64,000 bases of DNA, from NCBI GenBank assembly GCA_051294375.1, contig CM119264.1, positions 29,517,182 through 29,581,181 on the forward strand, in the 5' to 3' direction. Shown in pieces: positions 36,475 through 48,320 of this stretch. The notes below the pieces were generated by a model. It was not told the DNA's origin. It did no database searches and was given only the letters and a program-made list of their open reading frames with translations. How positions within the stretch are numbered: position 1 is the first letter of the stretch; every line of letters starts with the position of its first letter. The DNA comes from Paraspadella gotoi (taxonomy: Eukaryota; Chaetognatha). Made by a program: the position numbers and the translations under genes.

Positions 36475-37146
36475 TTCATTTCCACTCGCGTCTTCATTAT
36501 CGTCGTTGCACTTGATTCATAACATTATTTATTTCGTCCTTGGCGCTGAATGTCGTCGGAAGTGACTGCATGTTGTTTAGGCTGCAGAGAATGATGTATT
36601 AGCTGAATGTATGTAATTGGGCTGATGTTATTGGCTGAATGTTTATTGGCTGAATGTTGTTATTGGCTGAATGTTTGTTTGGCTGAATAAAGTTGTATTA
36701 AGGCTGAATGTTGATTGGCAGATGCTTAGTATTGGTGCATGTTGTATTGCTGAATGTTGTATTGGCCTGAATGTTGTATCGGCTGAATGTTGTATTGGCT
36801 GATTTGTATTGGCTGAATGATTGTATTGGCTGAATGTTGTATGGCCTTGAATGTAACTGTAAAATTGGCTGAATGTATTAATATGGCTGAAATGTTGTAT
36901 TGGCTGAATGTTGTATTGGCTGAATCGTTTATTGGCTGAAATGTTGTATTGGGCTTGAATGTTTGTCAGAATTGGCTGATTTGTATTAGAATAAATACGA
37001 ATAAGTTTAACAGTGAAATATTCATTGGGCGTCTTACGGTACAAACTTTGAGGGGGGGGGTATGAATGCGCCGTCGACTTTTACTCGGATCGAAATCGAA
37101 GAATCGATTTCCGATAAAACAAATAGAGATGGCGTCTATTATGTTG
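36465..37146. repeat. Right arm of the inverted duplication
   Basis: Carries about 20 irregular copies of 'ggctgaatgttgtatt'. Compared with the left arm it has many one-base insertions and deletions, typical of an unpolished long read. Confidence 0.85.
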
Positions 37147-37262
37147 TATTTCATTCTCGCGGTTGTAAGATAAATTTCTTTCATTGACCATCGACATACT
37201 CAATATGAGCCAGTTTTGTAGAAGAAGAGAGAGAGGGAGAAGCAAAGAGAAGAGATGAGAGA

Positions 37263-37294
<32 letters not shown>

Positions 37295-37895
37295 CGAGAT
37301 GAAGAAGAGAGAGAGAGAAAGGTGAGCGCTGGACTTAACCTCATTCTCTTCCTCTTCGTCTCGTATATCTTCGTCGTATCCTTGAAGACGTCGGCGCGAA
37401 GTCTTTAGCGTCGCTCTCAATCATCTCCTCTCTTCTCCTCTCTCTCTCTCTCTCTCTCTCTCATCTCTCTCCTTCATCTCTCCTCTCTCTCTATACGTCT
37501 CTCATCTTCTCCTCTCCTCTCTCAGCTTCCCCTCATCCCCTTTTCACTAATTTCTCTCGTGAGTCTTTTGTTTCGAATTTTCTTCCGTTCGGAAAAGTCG
37601 ACGCAATCAATTCGCAAGGAACGAGTAGAAGAGAAAAATGGGCTGAAATGTCTTTTTTTTAAATATTTACATTTTATTCGCACTTGTCTCGGTTATTGTA
37701 GTTGTAATTGTAACTTGTAAAGTAATTATTTAATGTCCTACTTTGGTTCGTCCTTTACCATTTTACGCCCATTAAAATTGAAAAAAAAAATTACAACTTC
37801 ATGTATTTAAAAAAAAAGTTATATTATGAAAAGGTCGAATTTATTTAAATGGTTTCATTTCAGTTCAATACTACTTCTTTGTTCCTTCCTTTCCT

Positions 37896-38025
<130 letters not shown>

Positions 38026-38026
38026 A

Positions 38027-39189
38027 TCATCCCAAGTGAATGTGCTCCAAATTTGTGGAATTCCTCATAGAGTTACTCTGCCTCGCGTCCGCTTGGAATC
38101 TCGTTATGAAGGAAGGAGCTTCGTCTCGTCTCTTCGTGTAGGGAAAGACTTCCATCTGAGGAGCGAAAGGATTCCAGGCGAAGGTCCGCTGACCCCAGGC
38201 GCCTGAATCCCCGCGGAGAATCCAGGTGGGTGCCGCCTGATTGAGGAGAGTGTGAAGAGGGCGTGTGCGTGAGAAGGGGAGGGATGAGAAGGGAAGGGAG
38301 GAAAGGATCGTTGGGGAGAAGGAAGAAAATAGAAAGGAAGGAAGAGAGGAAAGTAGGATAGGAAGTCAAAATAGGAAGGAGAAAAAAACAAGTCTAAAGA
38401 GAGAAGAACTGAAATGAAGTTGAAAAATAGAAAGTATAAATACGGAAAAAAATAAAAGGAAAAAAAAGGAAAAAAACAAGAGAAAAGAAAACAAAAGAAA
38501 ACAAAATAAAGAAATAAGAGGAAGGGAAAGAAAAGAGAAAGAGAAAGAGAAATAAATTATAAAAAAAAGAAAGAAATGAAAAAAAGATAAGAAAAGAAAA
38601 GAAAAGAAAAGAAAAGAAAAGAAAAAAAAAGAAATAAAAAAAAAAGAAAACCAATGACAATAAAATAAAAGCCTCGCCAAGGATAGAGAGCGAGTGCCTT
38701 CCAAAGAAAAGCCTCGCCAAGGATAGAGAGCGAGTGCCTGCCAAAGGGAATCACCGTGATGTATCCACCCAATTTGTTGTGATCGACGAGATAAGGAATT
38801 CGCGACACGGGGTTGTCCGTCACGCGGAATCTGTGACGTCACGCCAAAAAAAGTGACGCTGATTAAATTTGGGTCATTCAGAATGACGTCATTGGGTCGA
38901 ATGGAAAAAAGACTCCATCCAAATAATGGTGGTGGTGGTGGTGGTTGTTGTTATTGTTGTTGTTGTTGTATATAAAGCACTTAGTTTTGGAGTGATGAAC
39001 CTTAGTATGAAATTGGTACAACCAATATAAGTATTTTATTTCAGTCCGCATAGCGTAATTTTATACGATGAGTTGTAATCTTATATTCTGTATTTGTACG
39101 ATTTTACGATTGTACGTAACTCCCACCGACCTGTTCCAATCCTGTGCGTACGGCATCGTTTTGTCCTGACGCGAATAACTCGAATCCAT
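38027..39189 (-). CDS. Unrecognised three-exon gene, 114 aa
   Basis: Exons 39131-39189, 38755-38830 and 38027-38236 join at AACAG|gtcggt, cacag|ATTCCGCG, ATCACG|gtgatt and aatcag|GCGGCACC; 345 nt in total, in frame. The ATG at 39189 has an in-frame TGA upstream. The product begins [20 protein letters not shown], has [14 protein letters not shown] in exon 2, and [20 protein letters not shown] in exon 3. It is basic-aromatic, with no signal peptide or membrane segment. The base composition of all three exons is unlike the polypurine DNA around them. I do not recognise the family; the short Pro/Trp/Tyr-rich style recalls small axonemal microtubule inner proteins, but that is only an impression. 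Exon 2 could extend past its chosen donor into a duplicated 43-bp unit. The stop lies next to a long (CT)n array. Confidence 0.5.
38280..38740. repeat. Intronic polypurine tract and 43-bp duplication
   Basis: 38280-38655 is A/G-rich. At 38668-38743 a unit 'gcctcgccaaggatagagag' with flanks occurs twice. Both lie in the last intron of the small gene. Confidence 0.85.
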
Positions 39190-39412
39190 TTTAACTCCGT
39201 CGTAATGACTTATGGGTCCGAACGAGGGGTACTTGCTTGGGGGACAACCTGATCACCCGCCCCCCCAAGGAATCGAGAAAGTGAGGAGTGTCAAAGGGCG
39301 GGTAGGTTGGAGTTAAATAGGGTCATTGGCTTTGGGTGGGCGGGCGGGTGACGTCAAATGAGAGACTCGTGAAGAATTTAGTCGGTAGGGGTCACTTTGA
39401 AGGAAAAGAAGA

Positions 39413-39531
<119 letters not shown>

Positions 39532-40098
39532 GGACGGCAGTGAATCAAGTGAGGGGTAAGTGACAGTCTCGACGGCGTGAAGAAATAGAGGAAGATCAGC
39601 GAGTGAAAGACAAGAGGAGAATACTTGGCGTGAACTTTAAAAGACTTAAGTGTGAATTACGAGTCGACCTGGTGTGAACCTTGAGTTAACCTTTTGTGAA
39701 TGATGGGTTGATTCGGAGGAAAAAACCATAAAACAACGCGTGAGAAATGAGATGTGAATATCACGAGGAAATAAAGATGAAAATTGGATTTAACTACGTA
39801 TCTAAAAAATTTGGGAAAAAGTTTATGAAAGTTTAATTTAAAATAAGAAAAGCATTTCACCTTTTAATTTGTTAGGACTTAAATTTTCAAAAATAGTTGT
39901 ACATTTTTTTGTAAAAAAAATCTTACTGAAGTTGATATTTTTTTCTTATATAATTTATACATTTTTAGAATGACAGACCGACCAAAAATGTCTCTTTGAG
40001 AGGCCACATGACGCGACTAAAAAAGGATTCCAGTCACCTTGTCTGCACGGATCCGGCGGAGGCGGCCGATTCATGATCGTGTTCAATTTCAGCGCCAT

Positions 40099-41283
40099 CT
40101 TGAAAAAAAGGGAGGAAATGGAAAATGAAGAAAAGAAATAAAAGGGAGTAAAGGAAAATGAAGACAAAGAAAAGGAAGGAAAGTAAAGAGAAGACAATAG
40201 GGAAAAGGAGGAATGGAAAATGAAGAAAAAGGGAAAAGGGAGGAAAATAAAAGGAAAACAAAAAGGAAAAGGGAGGAAATGTAATAAGTGAAGTGCAGAA
40301 AAGCAAAAAAAGAAAGAACAAATGACAAGGTGAATAGAAAAAGTGAGAAAAGAAACGGAAAAAAAATAGAGGCGGGAGAAAAGGAAAGGAAAAAAAAATT
40401 AAGATCGAAGGAAAAAAGAAAAGAAAAGAAAGGAGTCAGGGAAAAAGATAAGAAATGAAAAAAGAGAAAAGAAAAGAAAGGAGGCAGGAAAATAAAGGAG
40501 TAAAAAAAGGAAAAGAAAGAAAGCACAAAAAGAAAAGAAAGAATGCGAGTGTAAAAAATGGAGGCGAGAGAGAGGACAGGGGTAGAAAAAGAAAAGTGAA
40601 GAAGGAAATAAAAAGAAAAAAAAGGTGTCAAAGAAAAAAAAGAAAGGAGGCAAGAAAATAAAAAGAAAAAGAGAAAAGAAAAGAAAAAAATAACAGAAAG
40701 GAGTCAAAGAAAAAGAAAAAAAAAGAGGCAAGAAAAAAATGAATGCAAAAATAAAAAAAAAGAAAAGAAAAGACCCAAAGAAAAAGAAAAGAAAGGAGGC
40801 AAGAAAATAGAAAAGAAAAAAGAAAAGAGGAAAGAAAAGAAGAAAAGGAAAAAGAAAAAAAAGGGAAAAGAAAAGGGAAATGAAAAGAGAAAAGAAAAGA
40901 GGAAAGAAAAGAAGGAAAGAAAAAAAAGAGAAAGAAGTCAAAGAAAAAGAAGAGAAAGGAGGCAGGAAAAAAGAAAAGAGAAAAGAAAAGAGAAAAGATA
41001 AGAAAGGAGGCAAGAAAAAAGAAAAGAGAAAAGAAAAGAAAAAAGAAAATAGAAAATAAAAGAGAAAAGAAAAGAAAAAAGAAAATAGAAAAGAAAAGAA
41101 AGGAGGCAAGAAAAATAAAAGAGAAAAGAAAAGAGAAAAGAAAAGAGAAAAGAAAAGAAAGGAGGTAAGAAAAAAGAAAAGAGAAAAGAAAAGACAAAAG
41201 AAAAGAACGAAGGATGAAAGAAAGGAGGCAAGAAAAAAGAAAAGAGAAAAGAAAAGAAAAGAGAAAAGAAAAAGAGAAGAAAC
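40099..41283. repeat. 1.2-kb polypurine (GAAA-rich) tract
   Basis: Nearly pure A/G on the plus strand, mostly GAAAA and GAAAG units with 'aggaggcaag' punctuation repeated many times in the right half. Long Phe/Ser/Leu frames on the minus strand (up to 330 codons) are compositional, not genes. Confidence 0.93.
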
Positions 41284-41786
41284 GATGATTAAACTAAAGT
41301 CTGGAATGGAAATGGGTTTTTTTTCCGTCTCTGCTTCTCGTTGGTCATCAGTCATAATTATGCGATTAGCATAAGAACGAGACGCGATCACTCTTTGCCT
41401 TTAACGTTTCCCTTCTGTTCTTTCACTCAAATTAACCTTGGAACGGTTATATACGGTTCATTTCGGTTAAACGTCAGGTGATATTAGAAAATTTTAATGA
41501 TAAATATTGATTCGATATTCGATATTCGATATTCTGATATATCGAAATTTTTGTAACAATATGCAAATAAAGGTGTTTGCTGTTTTTGTATTTTGTATGA
41601 TTTCGTAAATCTGGTTTTCTTAATTTCACGTCTCTCAGTCTGTCCGTCCGTCCGTTTGTCCACCGAAATCTTTCATCCACCAGAAACTCACAGATCTGTG
41701 ACACTTGGTCGGGTGAAAGGTTGTGAGTGAGAAAACTCGGATCACGAGAGCGCGAGACCCGAATTACTTTCTTGACGAGCCCCCAC

Positions 41787-42471
41787 GGCCTTATTTTCCA
41801 AGAACGCCCCTTTTTATCTTATATTCGGAATTTGATATTTCGTTTTTGAATCGGAATTAGGTCTAATTTTTTTTTAATTTATTAAGTAAAAGGTTAGAGT
41901 TTGGGATTTAGTTTAGGAATTTAGGTTAGGGATTTAGGTTAAGGATTTGGGTTAGGGATTTAGGTTAAGGATTTAGGTTAGGGACTAGCATTAAGGGTTG
42001 GCGGTTAGGGTTAAAAATTAGGGGTAAGAGTTAGGGTTAAGTTTCAGGATTAAGTTAGGGTTAAAATTTAAAATATGAATTTGGGTTAGGGATTGGTTAA
42101 AATCAAAAATTAAAACTAAAAAATTATGGACAAAGTGCTAAATAGGCTGAAAACTACTATCCGTAACTTCTATACCCCCTCAGCAACCATGGAAAGTGTC
42201 TTAGGCTCAGAACCAGGCTTGAAGGTTTTCCACGACCCTAAAGCGGTTTACGGCCATCCTCACACTTCCCGCAGGGCAGGTACCGGGTTAGGATTAAACC
42301 GGAAGGTCATGAGCTGATGGCTTTACTCAATGAACCACCGGGTCATAACTGAAGGGATCATGCTTATAGGCGGGGTGAACTTAGGCAATGCCCGACTATA
42401 AATTAAAAGTTAAAATTAAATTTTAGGAAAACAAACGAAAAAGAGGGGGGCACACTCGGAAAAAAGAGCCC
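41787..42471. mobile_element. Composite element: terminal inverted repeats, telomere-like interior, repeat C insert
   Basis: The left end GGCCTTATTTTCCAAGAACG (then CCCC) and the reverse complement of the right end, GGGCTCTTTTTTCCGAGTGTG (split here as GGGCTCTTTTTTCC and GAGTGTG), are imperfect inverted repeats. Inside are TTAGGG-like variants (41890-42075), then repeat C, then the motif 'gttaaaattaaattttagga'. No transposase is present. Confidence 0.65.
42148..42400. repeat. Repeat C copy (tRNA-like SINE candidate)
   Basis: On the minus strand CCCGGTGGTTCATTGAGTAA is followed about 30 bases later by GGTTTAATCC, in the order and spacing of Pol III A and B boxes. It shares blocks with 29110-29265. 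The short open frame over it is not a gene. Confidence 0.6.
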
Positions 42472-42479
42472 ATCCCACC

Positions 42480-43395
42480 CCGACATCCATTTCATCCATT
42501 TTTTGCCTGATCGTCCGTCGGCAACAAAGGACGCGATGAGTAGAACTGATATTTGGAACAACTTCTCGTCGCCTCCCAATCGTGAGAGAGGTTGGGTTGA
42601 GTGTTGACGCCCGCAGCACAACTGTCGCATTTGACTTTGGTTGGGGGGAGGATGCGGGCGGGGGGGTGGTGAGAGGATTTCCAAGTCATTTACCATGGCA
42701 ACGAAGAAAGTTTATTACGTGAGAAATAGAACGAGTTTTATTGACATAATAACACTTTGGGATGACGATAATTGACATACAAAGTATTTAGACGATGCAG
42801 AGAAAAATCAGGCGGTAAACAATATAACAAATAGTCCTTAAGGAGTTTGATGTTAGTTTCTTGAAGGTAAGTCGAAGAGTGATCTCGTTCCTTCTCTGAT
42901 TGGTCAATCAGAAGAAAAGACGGAGAAGAAAAAAGAAGGAAGCTGCTTGAGAAGGCAAGCTCTCTGATTGGTCAAGAGAGATAATCCATTCTCTGCGATG
43001 ATGATATCAGAGAAAATGAGGAAGATAATTTCCAGACATGTATGCAAACTTTTAAAATTTAGAAAGGCAAAGTATATTTTGAAATGCTATATTTATTTTT
43101 CATAGTAGTAGATACATTTTTTTACTAGAAAATTATTCTAAAAACCAACAGCGCGAACGATGTGAAAAGAGAATAGTGCATTGTGATGCAGTAATACTAG
43201 TAAAAAAAGTAAGTAAAGAAAGTAAGTAAAGAAAGTAAGTAAAGAAAGTAAGTAAGTAAAAAGAGATAAAAGATTAAAAAATCTTCACAGCGAAAGAAAA
43301 GTGAAAATAATCGAAAACATCGTAATCGGCATTTGAAAAAAAATGAGAAGAACTGGTGAAGTTCACGAATGCAGAAAGAGAGTGAAACGTGAAAA
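42480..43395. other. No gene confirmed
   Basis: AT-rich with a 'gtaagtaaagaaa' short tandem array (43206-43260) and two 'ctctgattggtcaa' CCAAT-type motifs near 42895 and 42962. A weak minus-strand coding candidate at 42507-42636 is discussed among the rejected items. Confidence 0.45.
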
Positions 43396-43399
43396 GTGA

Positions 43400-43815
43400 G
43401 AGTCGAAGGTCATCCGTCGTCCGTCGTCGCATCCATCACATTGTCGTCGTTCGTACGTCATCGTCTGTTGTCGTTCGTCGTCGTATCATCATCATTGTCG
43501 TCGTCCGTAGCTCATCGTCTTTTGTCGTCCGTCGTCATCATCATCATTGTCGTCGCGTCCATCTCGTCGTAGTCATCGTCTTGTCGTCGTCGTCATCATC
43601 ATCATTTGTGTCGTCGTCGTAGTCTCGACGTCTTGTCGTCGTCGTCATCATCATCATTGTCGTCGTCGTCATCATCATCATTGTCGTCGTCGTCGTCCAT
43701 CGTCGTCGTATCATCACATCGTCGTTTGTCGTCGTCATCTGTCGATCCACACGTTGTCCGTCGTCGTCCATCCGTCGTCGTTCGTCATCATCTTCATTGT
43801 CGTCGTCGTCGTGAT
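43400..43815. repeat. GTC/CAT-rich trinucleotide region
   Basis: Degenerate (GTC)n and (ATC)n units. Frames across it give poly-Ser, Val or Arg and are not genes. Confidence 0.85.
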
Positions 43816-43958
43816 GCTCGTCTCGTCTCTTCTTGGTTTTCGATTCACAGAATTTAAAATCTTCAACCGAAATTTAATCAAATTTCACAAAAACCCTACT
43901 CTGTCTTCGCATAGCCTATTTTCAAAATCAAAACGTCTCCTCTCTCTCTCTCTCTCTC

Positions 43959-44035
<77 letters not shown>

Positions 44036-44738
44036 CTTTTCACCCGTTTTCCATTTTTTCCAATTTTAATTCAAGAAATATCAAATGGAATTTTTCAACT
44101 CGGAGACTTTGGGAAAAAACAAAAGAAATATATGTATAAAACAAAAAATGGTTATGCTTTTTTACTGGGACTTTAAAACGTTCAAAATAGTAAATCCAGA
44201 ATAAGTTCAGCAATAAATCTTTCGATAGAGTTTTGCAAATTTCGTTTCACAAGATAAGATCGCAGAAATAATGTAAATACGTGAAAGAATAGAATCTCAC
44301 AGAGTGGAAAAATTGGCGGACAGGGTGAGACTTTCACAAAAGCGTAAAGTTGGGTCCAGCTTCGTTATAACTTGAAAGAAAGAATGAGGCCCAACAAACG
44401 CCAAAGTTTGTTCCCAAAGTGTGTCCCAAAGTGTGTCCATAGTATGTCCACAAAGTTTATATCCAAAGTGGGAGAGAAGGTCGTTTTTATGCTAATTAAA
44501 AGAAAGTGTTTACATTGGCTCTAACAATTTGACGTATTCAAGCTTTGGATTTTCGATATGATTCGCGCCAAACTTGCTTTTGCCCCAAAACAAACAAAGA
44601 GAAAAATAACCAGAGAAGACAAACTTGAGGGACGACTCAGAGGCTCAGTCAACACCATAAAGGTCTTGAGAAAAACAGGGACGAAAGAGTGGCTTTGCTC
44701 ATTGTGGAAATATGATGGGCGATAAAGGAGCAGAGAGA

Positions 44739-44806
<68 letters not shown>

Positions 44807-44896
44807 ATTAGAAAATTCCGCGAAAAGTCAACTCATCAAAAAAAAATCTTGCTTGAAAGCAAAAGGACGTCTGGTGCCATAATTACGAGGGAGGCA

Positions 44897-44927
<31 letters not shown>

Positions 44928-45619
44928 AGAGAGAATGATATGTCAAAGGATGGAAGATGAAATGTTTCAGACGTAATTCACCATGAAATGTTCCTCTTCA
45001 AATTCAATTCATTGGTTTGATTTGTCTTTCTCACAAACTCGGTTTTTAAACTCCGAAAAAAATCATTACCCAACAAAAATATGTTCACAAAAAAAAAAGA
45101 TGTAATTATAGCAAAGAGCAATAAAACAGCCTTAGGACGACTAGGCGACGTTTATATATATAATCCATAAATAACATTAACAAAAGGAGCCAACGCAGCG
45201 AATTAAAAAGAGCTGGAAATCTCTTAATCGCCAAGAGGAAAACGTCTTTAGCTTCGAAGACCTTGAGTCGAACGCCCTTCCAAAAAAAATATTCCACTGA
45301 AAAACTCACGCAGAGCATTTTAGTTGTTTTTTTTTTTACTTCACATTTAATGATTTTTTTTTCTTCTATTGTATTTTTTTTCCGATCGAAAAAGAAGATA
45401 AGGCCGCTCAGAAGTTTGTTTTAGTGAGTTTTTTAAAAGTGACTTTCCAATTCCAACCGTGAATGAACTTGTTGTGAAAGGCCGTTGTGAAACGATTGCG
45501 ATAAAATCAAGCTTTCCTCTCTCAATCTCCTCTCTCTCTCTCTCTCATCTCTCTCAGCTTCTGTCTCTCTCTCCTCTCTCTCTCTAGTCTCTCTCTCTCT
45601 GTCTTCTCTCTCCCTCTCA

Positions 45620-45651
<32 letters not shown>

Positions 45652-47462
45652 CAAAACTCTTTTCTCTCTCTCTCATCAACCTTGAAAACGCTCTTCAGTC
45701 TGCCACTTCTCATTCATTTCTTCTCATTCTTCTAAAATCCCCACAATTGCAATTCTGCTTGAACTTCTCTCCACTCAATTGCCAGGAAGGCGTCTCAGTG
45801 TGGGCGGATTGCAAGGTGACCCTTCGTCTTTGGTTGGGCCAATGGATGCAGTAGATAGGGTAGGTAAATTGCAATCAAGGGTGGTGAAATGGAAATTGTT
45901 AAAAATAAAAGGGTGGAAAAGACAAAATTGGGAATCGTCAGGAATTTCGTATTTTTTTGAGGAAAGTTGATGTGATGCTGATGTTGATGTTGATCGGTTG
46001 ATGTTGATGTTAAGGTTGATCGTCAAAGTTGGGATTTCATTTATTATGTTTGTTCTTTCTTTTATCTTCATATTTCCTTTTGTTAGGTTTTTTTTTTCTT
46101 TGTTTATTTTTTATGTTTTTATTTTTGGCACAAATGAAAAGCTACCCTTTTCATTTCCTAATCCTGGAACTTAGTTTTTTTTATTGAAAGATGTAACTCT
46201 AAATATTTTACCATAACTTTTTTTAACTTACTCCTAACCTAATTTTGATACTATTTTCCCTGAGAAGCGTCTATTTAGATTTATAATCCATACATATAAT
46301 CTTAAATCTAATATTTACTTAATTTTAAGTTTGATATGGGGCGCTTTAAAAAAAGGCCCTTATCCTATCTCTAACCTTTTTTATTTATTTTTAAATCTTA
46401 AAAAGTAACCGAATTCTGAGTTTAAACTAGAACGGGGCGCGATTGGAAAACATGGCCCTCGTTTTTGTGGCTCTCTTCCTTTTTTCTTCTTTTGTTTTTT
46501 TATTTCATTTTTTTTTTTTTTTATCCAGGAAGAAATCCTCAATCAGAAAATGAGGCCGTTTGATTTCTCTTGTTTTCCGAATCGCAATTGTTTTGTCTGA
46601 CGCTTTTTCCGTCTTACTAAGCCGCCCGACGACGACGAGACGACGAACGACGACAATCGACGTTTTAAAAAATTGGGGTCATTGAAACGTCTCAAAACGA
46701 CAGGGCAAGTCGAGAGAAAAATGACAGACGACGGACGACGACGACGAAAATATTTCTTGGGAAAACTTTCACGTGGAACTGCGACAATTAATGAGGAGAG
46801 AGAGGGAGAGAGAGAGAGGAGAGAGAATTTGGTTTTATCTTCCATCTGCCCTCAATCTCTTCAGATAATTTCCTTACGCCCTTTCTCGTTCCAATCTAAT
46901 TCTTTTTTTTTCGTTTGTCTTTTTCTCTCTTCTTTTCTTTTCTTTCATTTCTTTCTTCTCTTGCTTCTTTTCCTCTTTTCTCTTTTTTTTTCTTTTCTTT
47001 CCTTTTCTTTCGTTTCCTTTCTTTCCTCTTTTTTTTTTTCCCTTTCTTTTCTTTATTCTTTTCTTGTTCCTTCTTTTTCTTTTCTTTCTTTTCCTTCTTT
47101 TCTTTTTCTTTTCTTTTCTCTTTTCCTTTTCTTTTTTTTTTTTCCCTCGTCTTTCTTGGTAAATTATCTTTCTTTTTCTTTTTTTGCTGTCTAATATTTT
47201 TTAATTCTTTGTCTTTTCTTTCTTTACTTTTCCTTTCTAATATTTCCAACTGTTTCCTACTTATATTGTATAATCTTCCTATTTTTGACCTAAATATTTT
47301 TTTTATTACTTCTTCTTGTCAGAAATTATCTATCTGAAGTGTTTATTCATTTCACTTCATGCCTTTTCAATGTTTACCCCAATTTTTTTTTTTTTTTTCT
47401 TTTCTTCTTCTTTTTTTTTTTCATTTCCTTGTTCTCTCTTTTTTTTTTAGTTTAGCAATGTT

Positions 47463-47499
<37 letters not shown>

Positions 47500-48295
47500 C
47501 TCTCTCTCTCCTCTCCCTCCTCTCTCTCTCCTCTCCTGAATCGTTTCAACGGTCGGTAATGTTCAGGTACCTTGAGGCCTTCGTAGCGGGATACTGAGTA
47601 AGTCCATTCTTTTTACAACTTAATGTTCACGTTTCGAAAGAATAATAAAAAAGGAAAATAAAAATATAATACAAAAAAAAAAGAAAACTTTGTCTCATTC
47701 GATGTATAGTTAAACTTTAGGCCTCATTTTTATAAGATGAAATTAATAACAACGGGAGATACTCTGAATGATTTTTTGAAGAGTTGTTCAATATTTTCCC
47801 GTCCCGATTTTTTAAAAATCTTCCGTGAAATTTATCCCAAAATTAGGAATCTGGAATTTCACAAAATCGTCGGCGCCAACGACGGCACATTCTCTCTGGT
47901 CCAATCACATTAAAGCGAGGACCGTGAAATTTTGTGGCGATGATCCACATCACAAACCAACGGGGGGTGATCAGGTGAAATATAAAAGTCGTAAATCAAA
48001 ACAAAAGCGGAAAAAACGAAAAATCGGTCAATTTAGGAAGAAATGTGAACAACAACGACGTCGTGAACCAAAAACAATATTCACGTGAAGTGAGGCGCTT
48101 GTTTTGTGAAAAGAGGACTTACCTGACCGCGGTGAATCCAAGAGAAGAGAATGCGTGAAAGAAAATACTAAAAAGAAAAAGGATTAAATTAACTGGTTAA
48201 TCAATTCAGCATAAATATATAAATTAGTATAATAAGTTAATAAATCAAGTATATGCAGTAGATGGATTGATTTAACAATGATAAGCATGTGTATT
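43772..48295. repeat. First copy of a 4.5-kb direct duplication
   Basis: Matches 48321-52751 in the same order from 'gatgctcgtctcgtctcttc' to the final 'gcagtagatgga' block. No gene was recognised inside; it contains (CT)n and (GA)n arrays, a T/C-rich tract (46900-47450) and composite-element ends near 46334 and 46432. Confidence 0.9.
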
Positions 48296-48320
48296 NNNNN
48301 NNNNNNNNNNNNNNNNNNNN
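48296..48320. other. 25-N gap between the two direct copies
   Basis: Same gap size as at 9686 and 35538. Confidence 0.99.

Noticed and set aside
40399-41391. 330-codon minus-strand open frame rich in Phe, Ser and Leu
   Set aside because: Pure translation of the polypurine tract; all three minus frames are open here, as expected from composition.
42507-42636. Minus-strand segment encoding a Cys-containing peptide (KCDSCAAG to PLLPTDDQ)
   Set aside because: The composition looks coding, but no GT donor follows (next bases are GCAAAA) and the acceptor is weak; no partner exon could be joined in phase, so it is not listed as an exon.
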